From Citreimonas sp042096055 (GTDB lineage Bacteria; Pseudomonadota; Alphaproteobacteria; Rhodobacterales; Rhodobacteraceae): a stretch of 64,000 bases of DNA. Each line of letters opens with the position of its first letter. Within the stretch, counting starts at the first letter, position 1. This document shows, piece by piece, positions 34,001 to 42,128 of this stretch. The stretch spans positions 1 to 64,000 of the forward strand of contig NZ_JBELMH010000003.1 in NCBI RefSeq assembly GCF_042096055.1. Direction: 5' to 3'. The notes under the pieces are model-generated. The model was not told the DNA's origin. It saw only the letters and a program-made list of their open reading frames with translations, and ran no database searches. A program made the translations under genes and the position numbers.

Positions 34001-34352
34001 CCCCCGCGCCCGCAGCCTGACCGAAGAGATCGCCCGCGTCGTCATGGCCCGCGCCGCCAACCCCGACTGGGTCGCCGGCATGCGGCGGCACGGCTTCCAG
34101 GGCGCCGCGCAGATCGCCGCAACGCTCGATCACATGGCGGCCTTCGCGCACCTCGCGGGCGCGGTGTCGCCGCACCTCTTCGACGCCTACCACGACGCCA
34201 CCCTCGGAGACGACGCGACCGACGCCTTCCTCCGCGACGCCAACCCGGGCGCGCACGCCGCGATGCAGGCCCGCTTCGCCGAGCTTCTGGCGGCCGGGCT
34301 GTGGCACACGCGGCGCAACTCGGTCCTCGCGGCGCTCGAGGCCGGGGAATGA
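31062..34352 (+). CDS. cobN: Aerobic cobaltochelatase large subunit CobN
   Basis: 1096 residues, related to the BchH/ChlH magnesium chelatase subunit and within the shorter CobN class. Motifs such as HIGAHGTLEWLPGKSVALS and PVIYPFIVNDPGEAAQAKRR (both present) mark the family. It inserts Co2+ into hydrogenobyrinic acid a,c-diamide together with CobS and CobT ATPases, whose genes are not in this window. Its start follows a small hairpin (31032-31048) after cobW. Its stop is overlapped by cobG (ATGA). Confidence 0.97.
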   Translation: MHVIFRESHGLEETETPTDLGQDPADLVVLSFSDSDLGAFAEGWHRGGGREGRLPSLRLANLAALKHPLSVDTYVEKTLEGAKGILIRLIGGVPYWAYGLQQVRELAQRRGIALAVLPADGRPDERLDAHSTLPKSTLHRLAELCDAGGAVAAQAALAQMAMAAGLYAGPVRGSKVLPMVGGWTPEGGVACPVADLIPDDRPKVLIVFYRSYLLAADLAPVRALHEAFAAKGYAVRALFAPSLKAPDAAGWLARQVRHFAPDAVVNATAFSGKGEDGTSPLDAANVPVFQVALATSSRAAWAEAERGLSPADLAMHVVLPEVDGRILGGVASFKEPGARDPDLQFTRLGHVAAPDRIDAIADRVDGWLRLSRRPVADRRVAMVLSTYPGKGWNMGHAVGLDAPHSARAIAADLREAGYAVTDPPEGFEARLADRPLRWSLDEYRAALARLPQALRDDLHAAWGAPETDPDVDGDAFRFAAIPLGTSWLALQPERGTPEHRGDEYHDLSRTPRHAYVAFYLWLHRHADALVHIGAHGTLEWLPGKSVALSAACWPEALTGSLPVIYPFIVNDPGEAAQAKRRIGAVTIGHVPPPLRESKTPDRLARLEALLDEFSNADGLDPKRRDRLQSDIRTEAQSLGVEDDLGLDRAACSAEAITRIDRFVCDVKESQFGDGLHVWGRPETGATFDTTASADGEKHALLDALAGRRVAPGPSGSPYRGRTDVLPTGRNLFTTDPRAVPSRAAYAQGVTLAEELVRRHLQDEGDWPRALVVDLWGSATMRTAGEEFAMALHLMGVRPVWDAGSERVSGIEVLPIAELDRPRADVTLRVSGLFRDVFPTLTALYAQAVRALSSRDEAPDWNPFAGRDAPARVYGPAPGQFGLGMGALPETFTPEARQAAGEAWLAASSWAQDGEAATRDPAGIRAAVAGAEAFVHLQDLPETDLLLAADYAAHEAGFAAAQAVTGGKAALYHLDATDPARPRARSLTEEIARVVMARAANPDWVAGMRRHGFQGAAQIAATLDHMAAFAHLAGAVSPHLFDAYHDATLGDDATDAFLRDANPGAHAAMQARFAELLAAGLWHTRRNSVLAALEAGE

Positions 34353-35473
34353 GCGCGCCTCTGGTCAAGGGCTGGTGCCCGGGCGCGCACCGCCCGATGC
34401 TGTCCGGCGACGGTCTGGTGGTCCGCGTGCGTCCGTTCCGGGGCGAGGTGACGGCCCGGCAGGCGCTGGCGCTCTGCGCCCTCGCCCGGCGCTTCGGCAA
34501 TGGCATGATCGACCTGACCTCGCGCGCGAACCTGCAGATCCGGGGCGTGACCGAAGGCGACCATCCCGCGCTGCTGGCGGCGCTCGACGCGCTGGGCCTG
34601 ATCGACGCCGACCCGGGCGTCGAGTCGCGCCGCAACGTGCTGATGACGCCGCTGTGGGCGCCCGGCGATCTGGCTGCCCGGTTGCACGACGCGCTGCTGG
34701 CCGCCCTGCCCGGTCTGCCGGATCTGCCGCAGAAGATGGGCTTCGCGGTGGATTGCAGCGACCGCCGCTACCTGTCCGACGCCTCGGCCGATTTCCGGAT
34801 CGAGACCGCGCATGACGGCAGTCTGATCCTGCGCGCCGACGGCGCAATCCTCGGCCGCAAGGTGACCGAAGGCGACGCGATGGAGGCCTTGGCCGAGATG
34901 GCACGCTGGTTCACCGACACCGGGGGCGCCGAGACGGGGCGCATGGCCCGCCACCTGCGCACGCAGGCGTTGCCCGCCACCTGGCAGGTCGCGCAGCCCG
35001 CCGGGACCGCCACGCTGACGCCGGGACCGACCGAGGCCGGCACGATCCTCGGCGTCCCCTTCGGCGCGCTCGAAGCCGACGCACTCGCCGCGCTGGTCGA
35101 GACCTCCGGCGCGACCGCACTCCGCCCCGCCACCGGCCGAACGCTTGTCCTGCAGGGCGCACACATCGACACCGCCCCCGGCTTGGTCACGCGCCCGGGC
35201 GATCCCGCGATGCACGCCCATGCCTGTCCCGGCGCGCCCTTCTGCCCGCAGGCGACGGTCGAAACCCGGCCCCTCGCCGCCCGACTGGCCGCGCATGTGC
35301 CCGGCGACCTGCACGTCTCGGGCTGCGCCAAGGGCTGCGCGCATCCCCGCGCCGCCGCCACGACGCTGGTCGGCCGAGAGGGGCGTTTCGATCTTGTGAA
35401 AGGCGGCGCGCCGTGGGACGCCCCCGTGAAAACCGGCCTCGATCCGCAGGCACTCGACCCGAAAGACCTCTGA
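34349..35473 (+). CDS. cobG: Precorrin-3B synthase CobG
   Basis: 374 residues, sulfite/nitrite-reductase-like fold with two ferredoxin-like repeats. The siroheme/[4Fe-4S] cysteines are present late in the chain: ACPGAPFCPQ and SGCAKGCAHP (C-x5-C and C-x3-C pairs). CobG uses O2 to form the ring-contraction precursor, which marks the aerobic (late cobalt insertion) pathway. ATGA overlap with cobN and TGATG with cobH. Confidence 0.95.
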   Translation: MSAPLVKGWCPGAHRPMLSGDGLVVRVRPFRGEVTARQALALCALARRFGNGMIDLTSRANLQIRGVTEGDHPALLAALDALGLIDADPGVESRRNVLMTPLWAPGDLAARLHDALLAALPGLPDLPQKMGFAVDCSDRRYLSDASADFRIETAHDGSLILRADGAILGRKVTEGDAMEALAEMARWFTDTGGAETGRMARHLRTQALPATWQVAQPAGTATLTPGPTEAGTILGVPFGALEADALAALVETSGATALRPATGRTLVLQGAHIDTAPGLVTRPGDPAMHAHACPGAPFCPQATVETRPLAARLAAHVPGDLHVSGCAKGCAHPRAAATTLVGREGRFDLVKGGAPWDAPVKTGLDPQALDPKDL

Positions 35474-36102
35474 TGCCCTACGAATACGAAACCGACGGCG
35501 CCGCGATCTACCGCCAGTCCTTCGCCACGATCCGCGCCGAGGCCGACCTTGGCCGCTTCGACGCGGACGAGGAGCAGGTCGCCGTGCGGATGATCCACGC
35601 GGCGGGCATGGTGGGCCTCGAGGAACACGTGCGCTTCTCGCCCGGCTTCGTACAAACCGCGCGCGCGGCGCTCGATGCGGGCGCGCCGATCCTGTGCGAC
35701 GCGCGCATGGTGTCCGAGGGTGTGACGCGCAAGCGTCTGCCCGCCGACAACCCGGTGATCTGCACCCTCAACGACGACCGCGTGCCGGAGATGGCGCAGG
35801 AGATGTCGAACACACGCAGCGCCGCTGCGCTGGAGCTGTGGCGCCCGCACCTGAAGGGCGCGCTGGTGGCGATCGGCAACGCGCCCACGGCGCTGTTCCA
35901 CCTGCTCAACATGCTCGAGGATCCCGCCTGCCCGCGCCCCGCGGCAATCATCGGCTGCCCAGTGGGCTTCGTCGGTGCGATGGAATCGAAGGACGCGCTG
36001 TGGGCGGCGCGGCCGGTGCCCTGCTGCATCGTCCAAGGCCGTCTCGGCGGCAGCGCCATCACCGTCGCCGCGATCAACGCCATCGCGAGCCGCGCGGAAT
36101 GA
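35473..36102 (+). CDS. cobH: Precorrin-8X methylmutase CobH
   Basis: 209 residues, normal length. The catalytic-His region RMIHAAGMVGLEEHVRFS and IGNAPTALFHLL are present, with PVGFVGAMESKDAL. It moves the C-11 methyl group to C-12 to give hydrogenobyrinic acid. It starts in the cobG stop codon and overlaps cobI by ATGA. Confidence 0.96.
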   Translation: MPYEYETDGAAIYRQSFATIRAEADLGRFDADEEQVAVRMIHAAGMVGLEEHVRFSPGFVQTARAALDAGAPILCDARMVSEGVTRKRLPADNPVICTLNDDRVPEMAQEMSNTRSAAALELWRPHLKGALVAIGNAPTALFHLLNMLEDPACPRPAAIIGCPVGFVGAMESKDALWAARPVPCCIVQGRLGGSAITVAAINAIASRAE

Positions 36103-36830
36103 CCACCCCCGGCACGATCCACGGAGTCGGCCTCGGCCCCGGCGATCCCGACCTGATGAGTGTGCGTGCCGACCGGCTGCTGCGCGGCGCGCGCCACGTG
36201 GCGTTCTTCCGCAAGGCGGGCAAGCCCGGCCAGGCGCGCAAGATCGTCGACGGGATGCTGCCCGACCACGCGGTCGAGTTCCCGATGGAGTACCCGGTCA
36301 CGACCGAGATCCATTTCAGCGACCCGCGCTACAACGACATGCTCTCGGCCTTCTACGCCGACTGCACCGACCACCTGCGCGCCCTCGCCGAAGCCGGCGA
36401 GGACGTCGTCGTGCTGTGCGAGGGCGATCCGTTCTTCTACGGCTCGTTCATGCATCTCTACACGCGGCTCAAGGACCACGTGCCGGTGCGGGTCGTGCCC
36501 GCGATCACCGGCATGTCGGCGGCCTGGACCGCGACCGGCATGCCCGTCACCTGGGGCTGCGACGTGCTGTCGGTGCTGATGGGCACCCTGCCCGAGGATG
36601 CGCTGGCCGAGCACATGGCCCGCGCCGACGCGCTGGTGGTGATGAAGATCGGCCGCAACATGGACAAGATCCGCCGCGCCCTGCGCAGCGCCGGGCGCTA
36701 CGATGCCGCCTGGCTTGTGGAATACGCCAGCATGGAGGGCCAGACCGTGACTCCGCTGGCGCAGGCGGAGGGGCGCGTGACGCCGTATTTCTCGATCGTC
36801 GTGGTGCATGGCCAGGGGCGCCGGCCATGA
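36099..36830 (+). CDS. cobI: Precorrin-2 C20-methyltransferase CobI
   Basis: 243 residues, tetrapyrrole methylase fold. The N-terminal GVGLGPGDPDLMSVRA and central CEGDPFFYGSFMHL and PAITGMSAAW match CobI. It adds a SAM methyl at C-20 to form precorrin-3A. Overlaps both cobH and cobJ by ATGA. Confidence 0.96.
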   Translation: MTTPGTIHGVGLGPGDPDLMSVRADRLLRGARHVAFFRKAGKPGQARKIVDGMLPDHAVEFPMEYPVTTEIHFSDPRYNDMLSAFYADCTDHLRALAEAGEDVVVLCEGDPFFYGSFMHLYTRLKDHVPVRVVPAITGMSAAWTATGMPVTWGCDVLSVLMGTLPEDALAEHMARADALVVMKIGRNMDKIRRALRSAGRYDAAWLVEYASMEGQTVTPLAQAEGRVTPYFSIVVVHGQGRRP

Positions 36831-37579
36831 GCGGCAGCCTCGTCATCGCGGGGCTTGGCCCCGGGGCCGAGTCGCTGGTCACGCCCGAGGTGTCGGACGC
36901 GCTGGCCCTGGCGACCGACGTCGTCGGCTACATTCCCTACGTCGCGCGCGTGGCCGAGCGTCGCGGCCTAACGCTGCACCCGTCCGACAACCGCGTCGAA
37001 CTCGACCGCTCGCGCCACGCGCTGGAGATGGCCGCCGAGGGCCGGCACGTGGTCGTCGTCTCCTCGGGCGATCCGGGCGTCTTCGCCATGGCGTCGGCGG
37101 TGTTCGAGGCGGTCGAGGCCGGGCCGCGTCCCTGGCGCGATCTCGACATCCGCGTCCTGCCCGGCATCACCGCCATGCTCGCCGCCGCCGCCCGCGCCGG
37201 CGCGCCGTTGGGCCACGATTTCTGCGCGATCAATCTTTCGGACAACCTCAAGCCCTGGGACCTGATCGAGAAGCGCCTGCGCCTCGCAGCCGAGGCCGAC
37301 TTCGCCATGGCCTTCTACAACCCGCGCTCGAAATCCCGCCCCGAGGGCTTCGCCCGCACGCTCGCGGTGCTCAACGAGGCCTGCGGCGACGCGCGCCCGG
37401 TGATCTTCGCCCGCGCCGTCTCCACCCCGGACGAGGCCATCCGCACCGTGCCGCTGACGCAGGCCACGCCCGAGATGGCCGACATGCGCACCATGGTCAT
37501 CGTCGGCTCGTCCACCACGCGGATCATCGAGCGCGCGGGCGCACCCTTCGTCTACACGCCAAGGTCGGTACCCGCATGA
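36827..37579 (+). CDS. cobJ: Precorrin-3B C17-methyltransferase CobJ
   Basis: 250 residues, tetrapyrrole methylase. AGLGPGAESLVTPE, SSGDPGVFAMASAVFE, LPGITAMLAAAARAGAPLGH and FYNPRSKSRP are typical of CobJ. It methylates C-17 and drives ring contraction. Last gene of the rightward cobW-to-cobJ run. It overlaps the convergent cobK by 28 nt. Confidence 0.96.
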   Translation: MSGSLVIAGLGPGAESLVTPEVSDALALATDVVGYIPYVARVAERRGLTLHPSDNRVELDRSRHALEMAAEGRHVVVVSSGDPGVFAMASAVFEAVEAGPRPWRDLDIRVLPGITAMLAAAARAGAPLGHDFCAINLSDNLKPWDLIEKRLRLAAEADFAMAFYNPRSKSRPEGFARTLAVLNEACGDARPVIFARAVSTPDEAIRTVPLTQATPEMADMRTMVIVGSSTTRIIERAGAPFVYTPRSVPA

Positions 37580-38307
37580 TCCAGCCAAGCCAGCGCGTCC
37601 TCGACCGAATGCACCTCGGTCCGCGCCGGCAGTGCCGGGCGGTCGATCATGATCACCGGCAGGCCAAGGCGGCGCGCGGCCAAGATCTTGGCCACCGCGC
37701 CGGTCCCGCCCGCGTTCTTCGACACGACGATCTGGGTCCCGTGCTCGCGCATCAGGGCAAGGTCGTCGTCCTCGGTGAACGGCCCGCGATCGACGATCAC
37801 GGTCGCGTCGGGGAACGGCAGCGCCTCCTTCGGCGGATCGACGAGGCGCAAGAGGTAGGCGTGCTGCGGGTTGGGCGCAAACTCGGCCAAGTGCATCCGG
37901 CCCACGGCCAGCATGACATGCGCGCGCGGCCCGTCGAGCGCGGCCACCGCGCCGGCGATATCCGGCACGCGCGTCCAGTCGTCGCCCGCCTGTTCCTGCC
38001 ACGGCGGCCGGGTCAACGCGACCAGCGGCACGCCCGCCTCGGCGCAGGCGGCGACGGCGTTCGCGCTCATCTGCGCCGCAAAGGGGTGGGTGCCGTCGAC
38101 CACGTGCGTGATCGCATGTTCGCGCAGATACGCCACCAGCCCGCCTATGCCGCCGAACCCGCCCACGCGCTGCGGCAGCGGCTGGCGCACGGGCCGCTCG
38201 ACCCGTCCGGCGAAGCTGATCGTGCCCGCGATGCCGGCTTCGGCCAGCGCGCGACACAGCGCCGTCGCCTCGGTCGTGCCGCCGAGCACGAGAAGGTTGG
38301 GTCGCAT
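37552..38307 (-). CDS. cobK: Precorrin-6A reductase CobK
   Basis: 251 residues. LLVLGGTTEATALCRAL (NADPH-binding start), VVDGTHPFAAQMSANA and VVSKNAGGTGAVAKI are hallmark CobK segments. It reduces precorrin-6A to 6B with NADPH. It is the only leftward gene within the rightward cob blocks. It overlaps cobJ at its 3' end by 28 nt, and its ATG shares a CATG with the divergent cobL ATG. Confidence 0.95.
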   Translation of the reverse strand: MRPNLLVLGGTTEATALCRALAEAGIAGTISFAGRVERPVRQPLPQRVGGFGGIGGLVAYLREHAITHVVDGTHPFAAQMSANAVAACAEAGVPLVALTRPPWQEQAGDDWTRVPDIAGAVAALDGPRAHVMLAVGRMHLAEFAPNPQHAYLLRLVDPPKEALPFPDATVIVDRGPFTEDDDLALMREHGTQIVVSKNAGGTGAVAKILAARRLGLPVIMIDRPALPARTEVHSVEDALAWLDHAGTDLGV

Positions 38308-39499
38308 GGCTGACGCTCCTTGGCTGACGATCATCGGGCTGGGCGAAGATGGGCCGGACGGCCTGTGCGTTGCAAGCCGCGCGGCGCTCGATGCGGCGGA
38401 AATCGTCATGGGCCCGCCGCGCCACCTGTCGCTGCTGCCCGATGTGGGCGCGCGGCGGATCGACTGGCCGGTGCCCTTCGCCGACGGGGTCGAGACGCTG
38501 CTGTCCTGTCGCGGCACGCCCACGGTGGCGCTCGCCTCGGGCGATCCGTTCTGGTTCGGCGCGGGCACCACGCTCGCCGCGCGGCTGGAACGCAGTGAAT
38601 GGCGCGCCTTGCCGGGCCGCTCGACCTTCTCGCTGGCCGCCGCGCGGCTGGGCTGGGCGCTCGAGACGACCGCCTGTTTCGGCCTGCACGCGGCCCCCCT
38701 GACGCGCCTGCGGCCGGCGCTGGCCCCGGGCCGGCGGCTGATCGTGCTGCTGCGCGGCGGCGATTCCGTGCACGCGCTGGCCGAGTACCTTTCCGCCGAG
38801 GGGTTCGGCGCTTCGACGCTGTCGGTCCTGCAGGCCCTCGGCGGCCCGCGCGAGGCAATGACGGAAGCCCGCGCCGACGCGCTGACGGGCGATTTCTCGC
38901 ACCCGGTCTGCGTGGCGATCGCCGTGGCGGGCGACGGCGCCGTGCTGCCGCTCGCCTCGGGCCGCCCCGACGACTGGTTCGACAACGATGGCCAGATCAC
39001 CAAGCGCCCGGTGCGCGCCATGACCCTCTCGGCGTTGGCCCCCCGGGCCTTCGAGCATCTGTGGGATATCGGCGGCGGCTCTGGCTCGATCGGCATCGAA
39101 TGGCTGCTGGGCGATCCGACCCTGCGCGCCACCTGCGTCGAGCGGGACCCCGCCCGTGCCGCCCGCATCGCCGAGAACGCCGCGCGGCTGGGGCAGGACC
39201 GCCTGCGCGTGGTGACCGGAAGCGCCCCCCAGGCGCTCGACGGCCTCGACCCGCCCGACGCGGTCTTCGTCGGCGGCGGGCTGTCGCAGGCGCTGCTCGA
39301 CCGTCTGACCGCGCTGCCCGCCGGCACGCGGATCGTCGCCAACGCCGTCACGCTGGAAAGCGAAGCCCTGATCGCCGCCGCGCAGGCGCGCCTCGGCGGT
39401 GCCGTGCTGCGGCTGGAGTTGTCGCAGGCCGCCCCGATCGGGCCGAGGCGCGGCTGGAAGGCCGCCTACCCGATCGTGCAATGGAGCGTCACGCTGTGA
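38306..39499 (+). CDS. cobL: Precorrin-6Y C5,15-methyltransferase (decarboxylating) CobL
   Basis: 397 residues, a natural fusion. The N-terminal tetrapyrrole methylase (WLTIIGLGEDGPDG, LASGDPFWFGAG, corresponding to CbiE) is followed by a Rossmann SAM methyltransferase (LWDIGGGSGSIGIEW, corresponding to CbiT). It methylates C-5 and C-15 and decarboxylates the C-12 acetate. The complete gene ends 10 nt before the N run that starts at 39510. Its last 45 nt are repeated after the N run as an assembly artefact. The next gene starts 19 nt inside its end. Confidence 0.96.
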   Translation: MADAPWLTIIGLGEDGPDGLCVASRAALDAAEIVMGPPRHLSLLPDVGARRIDWPVPFADGVETLLSCRGTPTVALASGDPFWFGAGTTLAARLERSEWRALPGRSTFSLAAARLGWALETTACFGLHAAPLTRLRPALAPGRRLIVLLRGGDSVHALAEYLSAEGFGASTLSVLQALGGPREAMTEARADALTGDFSHPVCVAIAVAGDGAVLPLASGRPDDWFDNDGQITKRPVRAMTLSALAPRAFEHLWDIGGGSGSIGIEWLLGDPTLRATCVERDPARAARIAENAARLGQDRLRVVTGSAPQALDGLDPPDAVFVGGGLSQALLDRLTALPAGTRIVANAVTLESEALIAAAQARLGGAVLRLELSQAAPIGPRRGWKAAYPIVQWSVTL

Positions 39500-39664
39500 T
39501 CGTCGCGGGNNNNNNNNNNNNNNNNNNNNNNNNNNNNNNNNNNNNNNNNNNNNNNNNNNNNNNNNNNNNNNNNNNNNNNNNNNNNNNNNNNNNNNNNNNN
39601 NNNNNNNNNTGGAAGGCCGCCTACCCGATCGTGCAATGGAGCGTCACGCTGTGATCGTCGCGGG
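39455..39664. other. Artificial scaffold gap (100 N) flanked by 55-bp identical contig ends
   Basis: Bases 39455-39509 and 39610-39664 are identical (55 bp, starting TGGAAGGCCGCC and ending GTCGCGGG), separated by exactly 100 N (39510-39609). This looks like two contigs that overlap by one assembler word (k = 55) and were scaffolded without merging. Collapsing the 155 extra bases makes cobL and cobE contiguous. Confidence 0.93.
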
Positions 39665-40013
39665 GTTCGGGTTCCGCGCGGCCGCGACCGCCGACAGCCT
39701 GCGCGACGCGCTGGCCCGCGCCGGCAAGGACGCCGACGCACTGGCCACCGCCGCCGACAAGGCCGACGCGCCCGCGTTCACGGACTTCGCGCGGACGCTC
39801 GGCCTGCCCGTCCACGCCATCGCCCCGGACACACTCCGCGCGCAGCACACGCTCACCGCCTCGGCCGCCTCGCGCGCCGCCCGCGACACGGGTTCGGTCG
39901 CCGAGGCCGCCGCCCTCGCCGCCGCCGGTCCCGGCGCGCACCTGCTTGCACCCCGCGCGATCTCGGGCGACAGGATGGCCACCTGCGCGCTTGCCATCGG
40001 AGGCACCCAGTGA
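39636..40013 (+). CDS. cobE: CobE / CbiG C-terminal-type cobalamin biosynthesis protein
   Basis: 125 residues. VIVAGFGFRAAATADSL at the N-terminus and ADKADAPAFTDFARTLG match the small CobE/CbiG C-terminal domain family, whose function in the aerobic pathway is unclear. Its first 29 nt are also found before the artificial gap, at 39481-39509. In the true sequence the start lies 19 nt inside cobL. The stop overlaps cobM by GTGA. Confidence 0.88.
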   Translation: MERHAVIVAGFGFRAAATADSLRDALARAGKDADALATAADKADAPAFTDFARTLGLPVHAIAPDTLRAQHTLTASAASRAARDTGSVAEAAALAAAGPGAHLLAPRAISGDRMATCALAIGGTQ

Positions 40014-40819
40014 AAGTGCATTTCATCGGCGCCGGTCCCGGCGCGCCCGACCTGCTGACCCTGCGCGGCCGCGACCTGATCGCGTCCTGCCCCGTCTGCC
40101 TCTATGCCGGTTCGCTGGTGCCCGAGGCGGTGCTGGACCATTGCCCGCCCGGCGCGCGGATCGTGAACACGGCCCCCATGGACCTCGACGCGATCATGGC
40201 CGAGATCAAAGCCGCCCGCGACGCAGGCCACGACGTCGCCCGGCTGCATTCCGGCGACCTGTCGGTCTGGTCCGCGATGGGCGAGCAAGTCCGCCGCCTG
40301 CGCGCGCTCGACATCCCCTTCACCGTCACGCCCGGAGTGCCGTCCTTCTCGGCCGCCGCCGCCGCGTTGGAGGCAGAACTGACACTCCCGGGCCTCGCGC
40401 AATCGGTGGTGCTGACGCGCACGCCGGGACGGGCCTCGTCGATGCCCGAGGGCGAGACGCTGACCAACTTCGCCGCCACCGGCGCCACGCTGGCGATCCA
40501 CCTGTCGATCGGGAACATCGCCCGCGTGGTGGCCGACCTGACGCCCGCCTACGGCCCCGACTGCCCCGTCGCCATCGTCTTCCGCGCAAGCTGGCCCGAC
40601 GAGCGCATCATCCGCGGCACCCTGTCGGACATCGAATCCCGCCTCGACGACGGCATCACCCGCACGGCGCTGATTCTCGTCGGTCCCGCGCTGGCCGGCG
40701 AAGGCTTCGACGAAAGCCGGCTCTACGCCGCGGATTACGACCGCCGCTACCGGCCCCAGACCGCCGACAGCCCCTGGGCCGGCTGGACGCCCGAGACCGA
40801 GGGCAAGAAGAATGGCTGA
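40010..40819 (+). CDS. cobM: Precorrin-4 C11-methyltransferase CobM
   Basis: 269 residues with a GTG start that overlaps the cobE stop (GTGA); GGAGG at 39999-40003 supports it. FIGAGPGAPDLLTLRG, LHSGDLSVWSAMGEQ, TPGVPSFSAAAAALE and LTRTPGRAS are typical of CobM. It methylates C-11 to give precorrin-5. It overlaps cobB by 8 nt. Confidence 0.95.
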   Translation: MKVHFIGAGPGAPDLLTLRGRDLIASCPVCLYAGSLVPEAVLDHCPPGARIVNTAPMDLDAIMAEIKAARDAGHDVARLHSGDLSVWSAMGEQVRRLRALDIPFTVTPGVPSFSAAAAALEAELTLPGLAQSVVLTRTPGRASSMPEGETLTNFAATGATLAIHLSIGNIARVVADLTPAYGPDCPVAIVFRASWPDERIIRGTLSDIESRLDDGITRTALILVGPALAGEGFDESRLYAADYDRRYRPQTADSPWAGWTPETEGKKNG

Positions 40820-42128
40820 CATCCCCGGCCTGATGATCTCGGCCCCCGCCTCGGGGACCGGCAAGACGACCGTGATGCTGGGCCTGCTGCGCGCGCTGGC
40901 CGAGGACGGGCTGACCGTCCAGCCCTTCAAGTCCGGCCCGGACTACATCGACCCGGCCTTCCACCTCGCCGCCAGCGGGCGCGCGTCCTTCAACCTCGAC
41001 GGCTGGGCGATGGGGCCGCACCTGTGGGGCGCCATCGCCGCGCGCGCGCAGGGCGCCGATCTCTGCATCGCCGAGGGGTCGATGGGCCTTTACGACGGCG
41101 TCGCCACGCGCGGACAGCAGGGATACGGGTCGAGCGCCGAAACCGCCGCCGCGATGGGCTGGCCGGTCGTGCTGGTGGTCGACGTGGGCGGGCAGGCGCA
41201 ATCGGCCGCCGCCACCGCGATGGGCTTTCGCGACTACGCGCCCGAGTTGCCCTTCGCCGGCGTGATCCTGAACCGCGTCGCCTCGCCCCGTCACGAACGG
41301 CTGGTGCGCGCCGGCATGGATCGCGCGGGCATTCCCGTGCTCGGCTCGCTGCCCCGGCGCGGCGACCTCGCGCTGCCGGAACGCCACCTCGGCCTGATCC
41401 AGGCGGTCGAGCATCCCGACCTCGACGCCGCCATCGCGGGCTACGCAGCGTTCCTGCGCGACCATGTCGACCTGTCGGCAATCCGCGCGGCGGCAGCGGG
41501 TGGCGCCCTGTCCGCGCCGGGCGCCCTGCCCGACCCGCCGGTGCAGCGCATCGCCATCGCGCGCGACGCCGCGTTCAGCTTCACCTATCCCCACCTGCTC
41601 GAGGGCTGGCAGGCGAAGGGCGCGCAGATCCTGCCCTTCTCGCCGCTGGCCGACGAGGCGCCGGATACGGACGCCGACATCGTCTGGCTGCCCGGCGGCT
41701 ACCCGGAACTGCACGCAGGCCGGATCGCGGCCGCCACGACCTTCATGGGCGGCCTGCGCCGCCACGCCGAAACCCGCCCCGTGCACGGCGAATGCGGCGG
41801 CTACATGGTTCTGGGCGCGGCGCTGATCGACAAGGAGGGCGCGCGGCACGAAATGGCCGGGCTGCTCGGCCTCGTCACCAGCTACGAAAAGCGCAAGTTC
41901 CACCTGGGCTATCGGCGCGCCGTGCTGCATTCGGCGCTGCCCGGCCACGCGCCCGGCACCGCGCTGCGCGGGCACGAATTCCACTACTCGACCATCCTCG
42001 ACCAGCCCGACGCGCCGCTGGCGGCGGTGGCGGATGCCGACGGCAACCCGGTGCCCGAGACCGGCTCGGTCCGCGGGCACGCGTCCGGCACGTTCTTCCA
42101 CCTCATCGCCGCCGAGGAGGCACCATGA
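40812..42128 (+). CDS. cobB: Cobyrinic/hydrogenobyrinic acid a,c-diamide synthase CobB
   Basis: 438 residues. It has an N-terminal ATPase domain (SAPASGTGKTTVMLG, FKSGPDYIDPAFH) and a C-terminal glutaminase domain with catalytic Cys in HGECGGYMVLG. It amidates the a and c acetates with glutamine before cobalt insertion. It overlaps cobM (8 nt) and cobA (ATGA). Confidence 0.96.
   Translation: MADIPGLMISAPASGTGKTTVMLGLLRALAEDGLTVQPFKSGPDYIDPAFHLAASGRASFNLDGWAMGPHLWGAIAARAQGADLCIAEGSMGLYDGVATRGQQGYGSSAETAAAMGWPVVLVVDVGGQAQSAAATAMGFRDYAPELPFAGVILNRVASPRHERLVRAGMDRAGIPVLGSLPRRGDLALPERHLGLIQAVEHPDLDAAIAGYAAFLRDHVDLSAIRAAAAGGALSAPGALPDPPVQRIAIARDAAFSFTYPHLLEGWQAKGAQILPFSPLADEAPDTDADIVWLPGGYPELHAGRIAAATTFMGGLRRHAETRPVHGECGGYMVLGAALIDKEGARHEMAGLLGLVTSYEKRKFHLGYRRAVLHSALPGHAPGTALRGHEFHYSTILDQPDAPLAAVADADGNPVPETGSVRGHASGTFFHLIAAEEAP

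Noticed and set aside
39455..39664. Direct repeat of 55 bp near cobL (and likewise at 60626-60835)
   Set aside because: Identical copies occur only at the edges of 100-N runs and are of exactly the same length, so they are assembly overlaps and not biological repeats.
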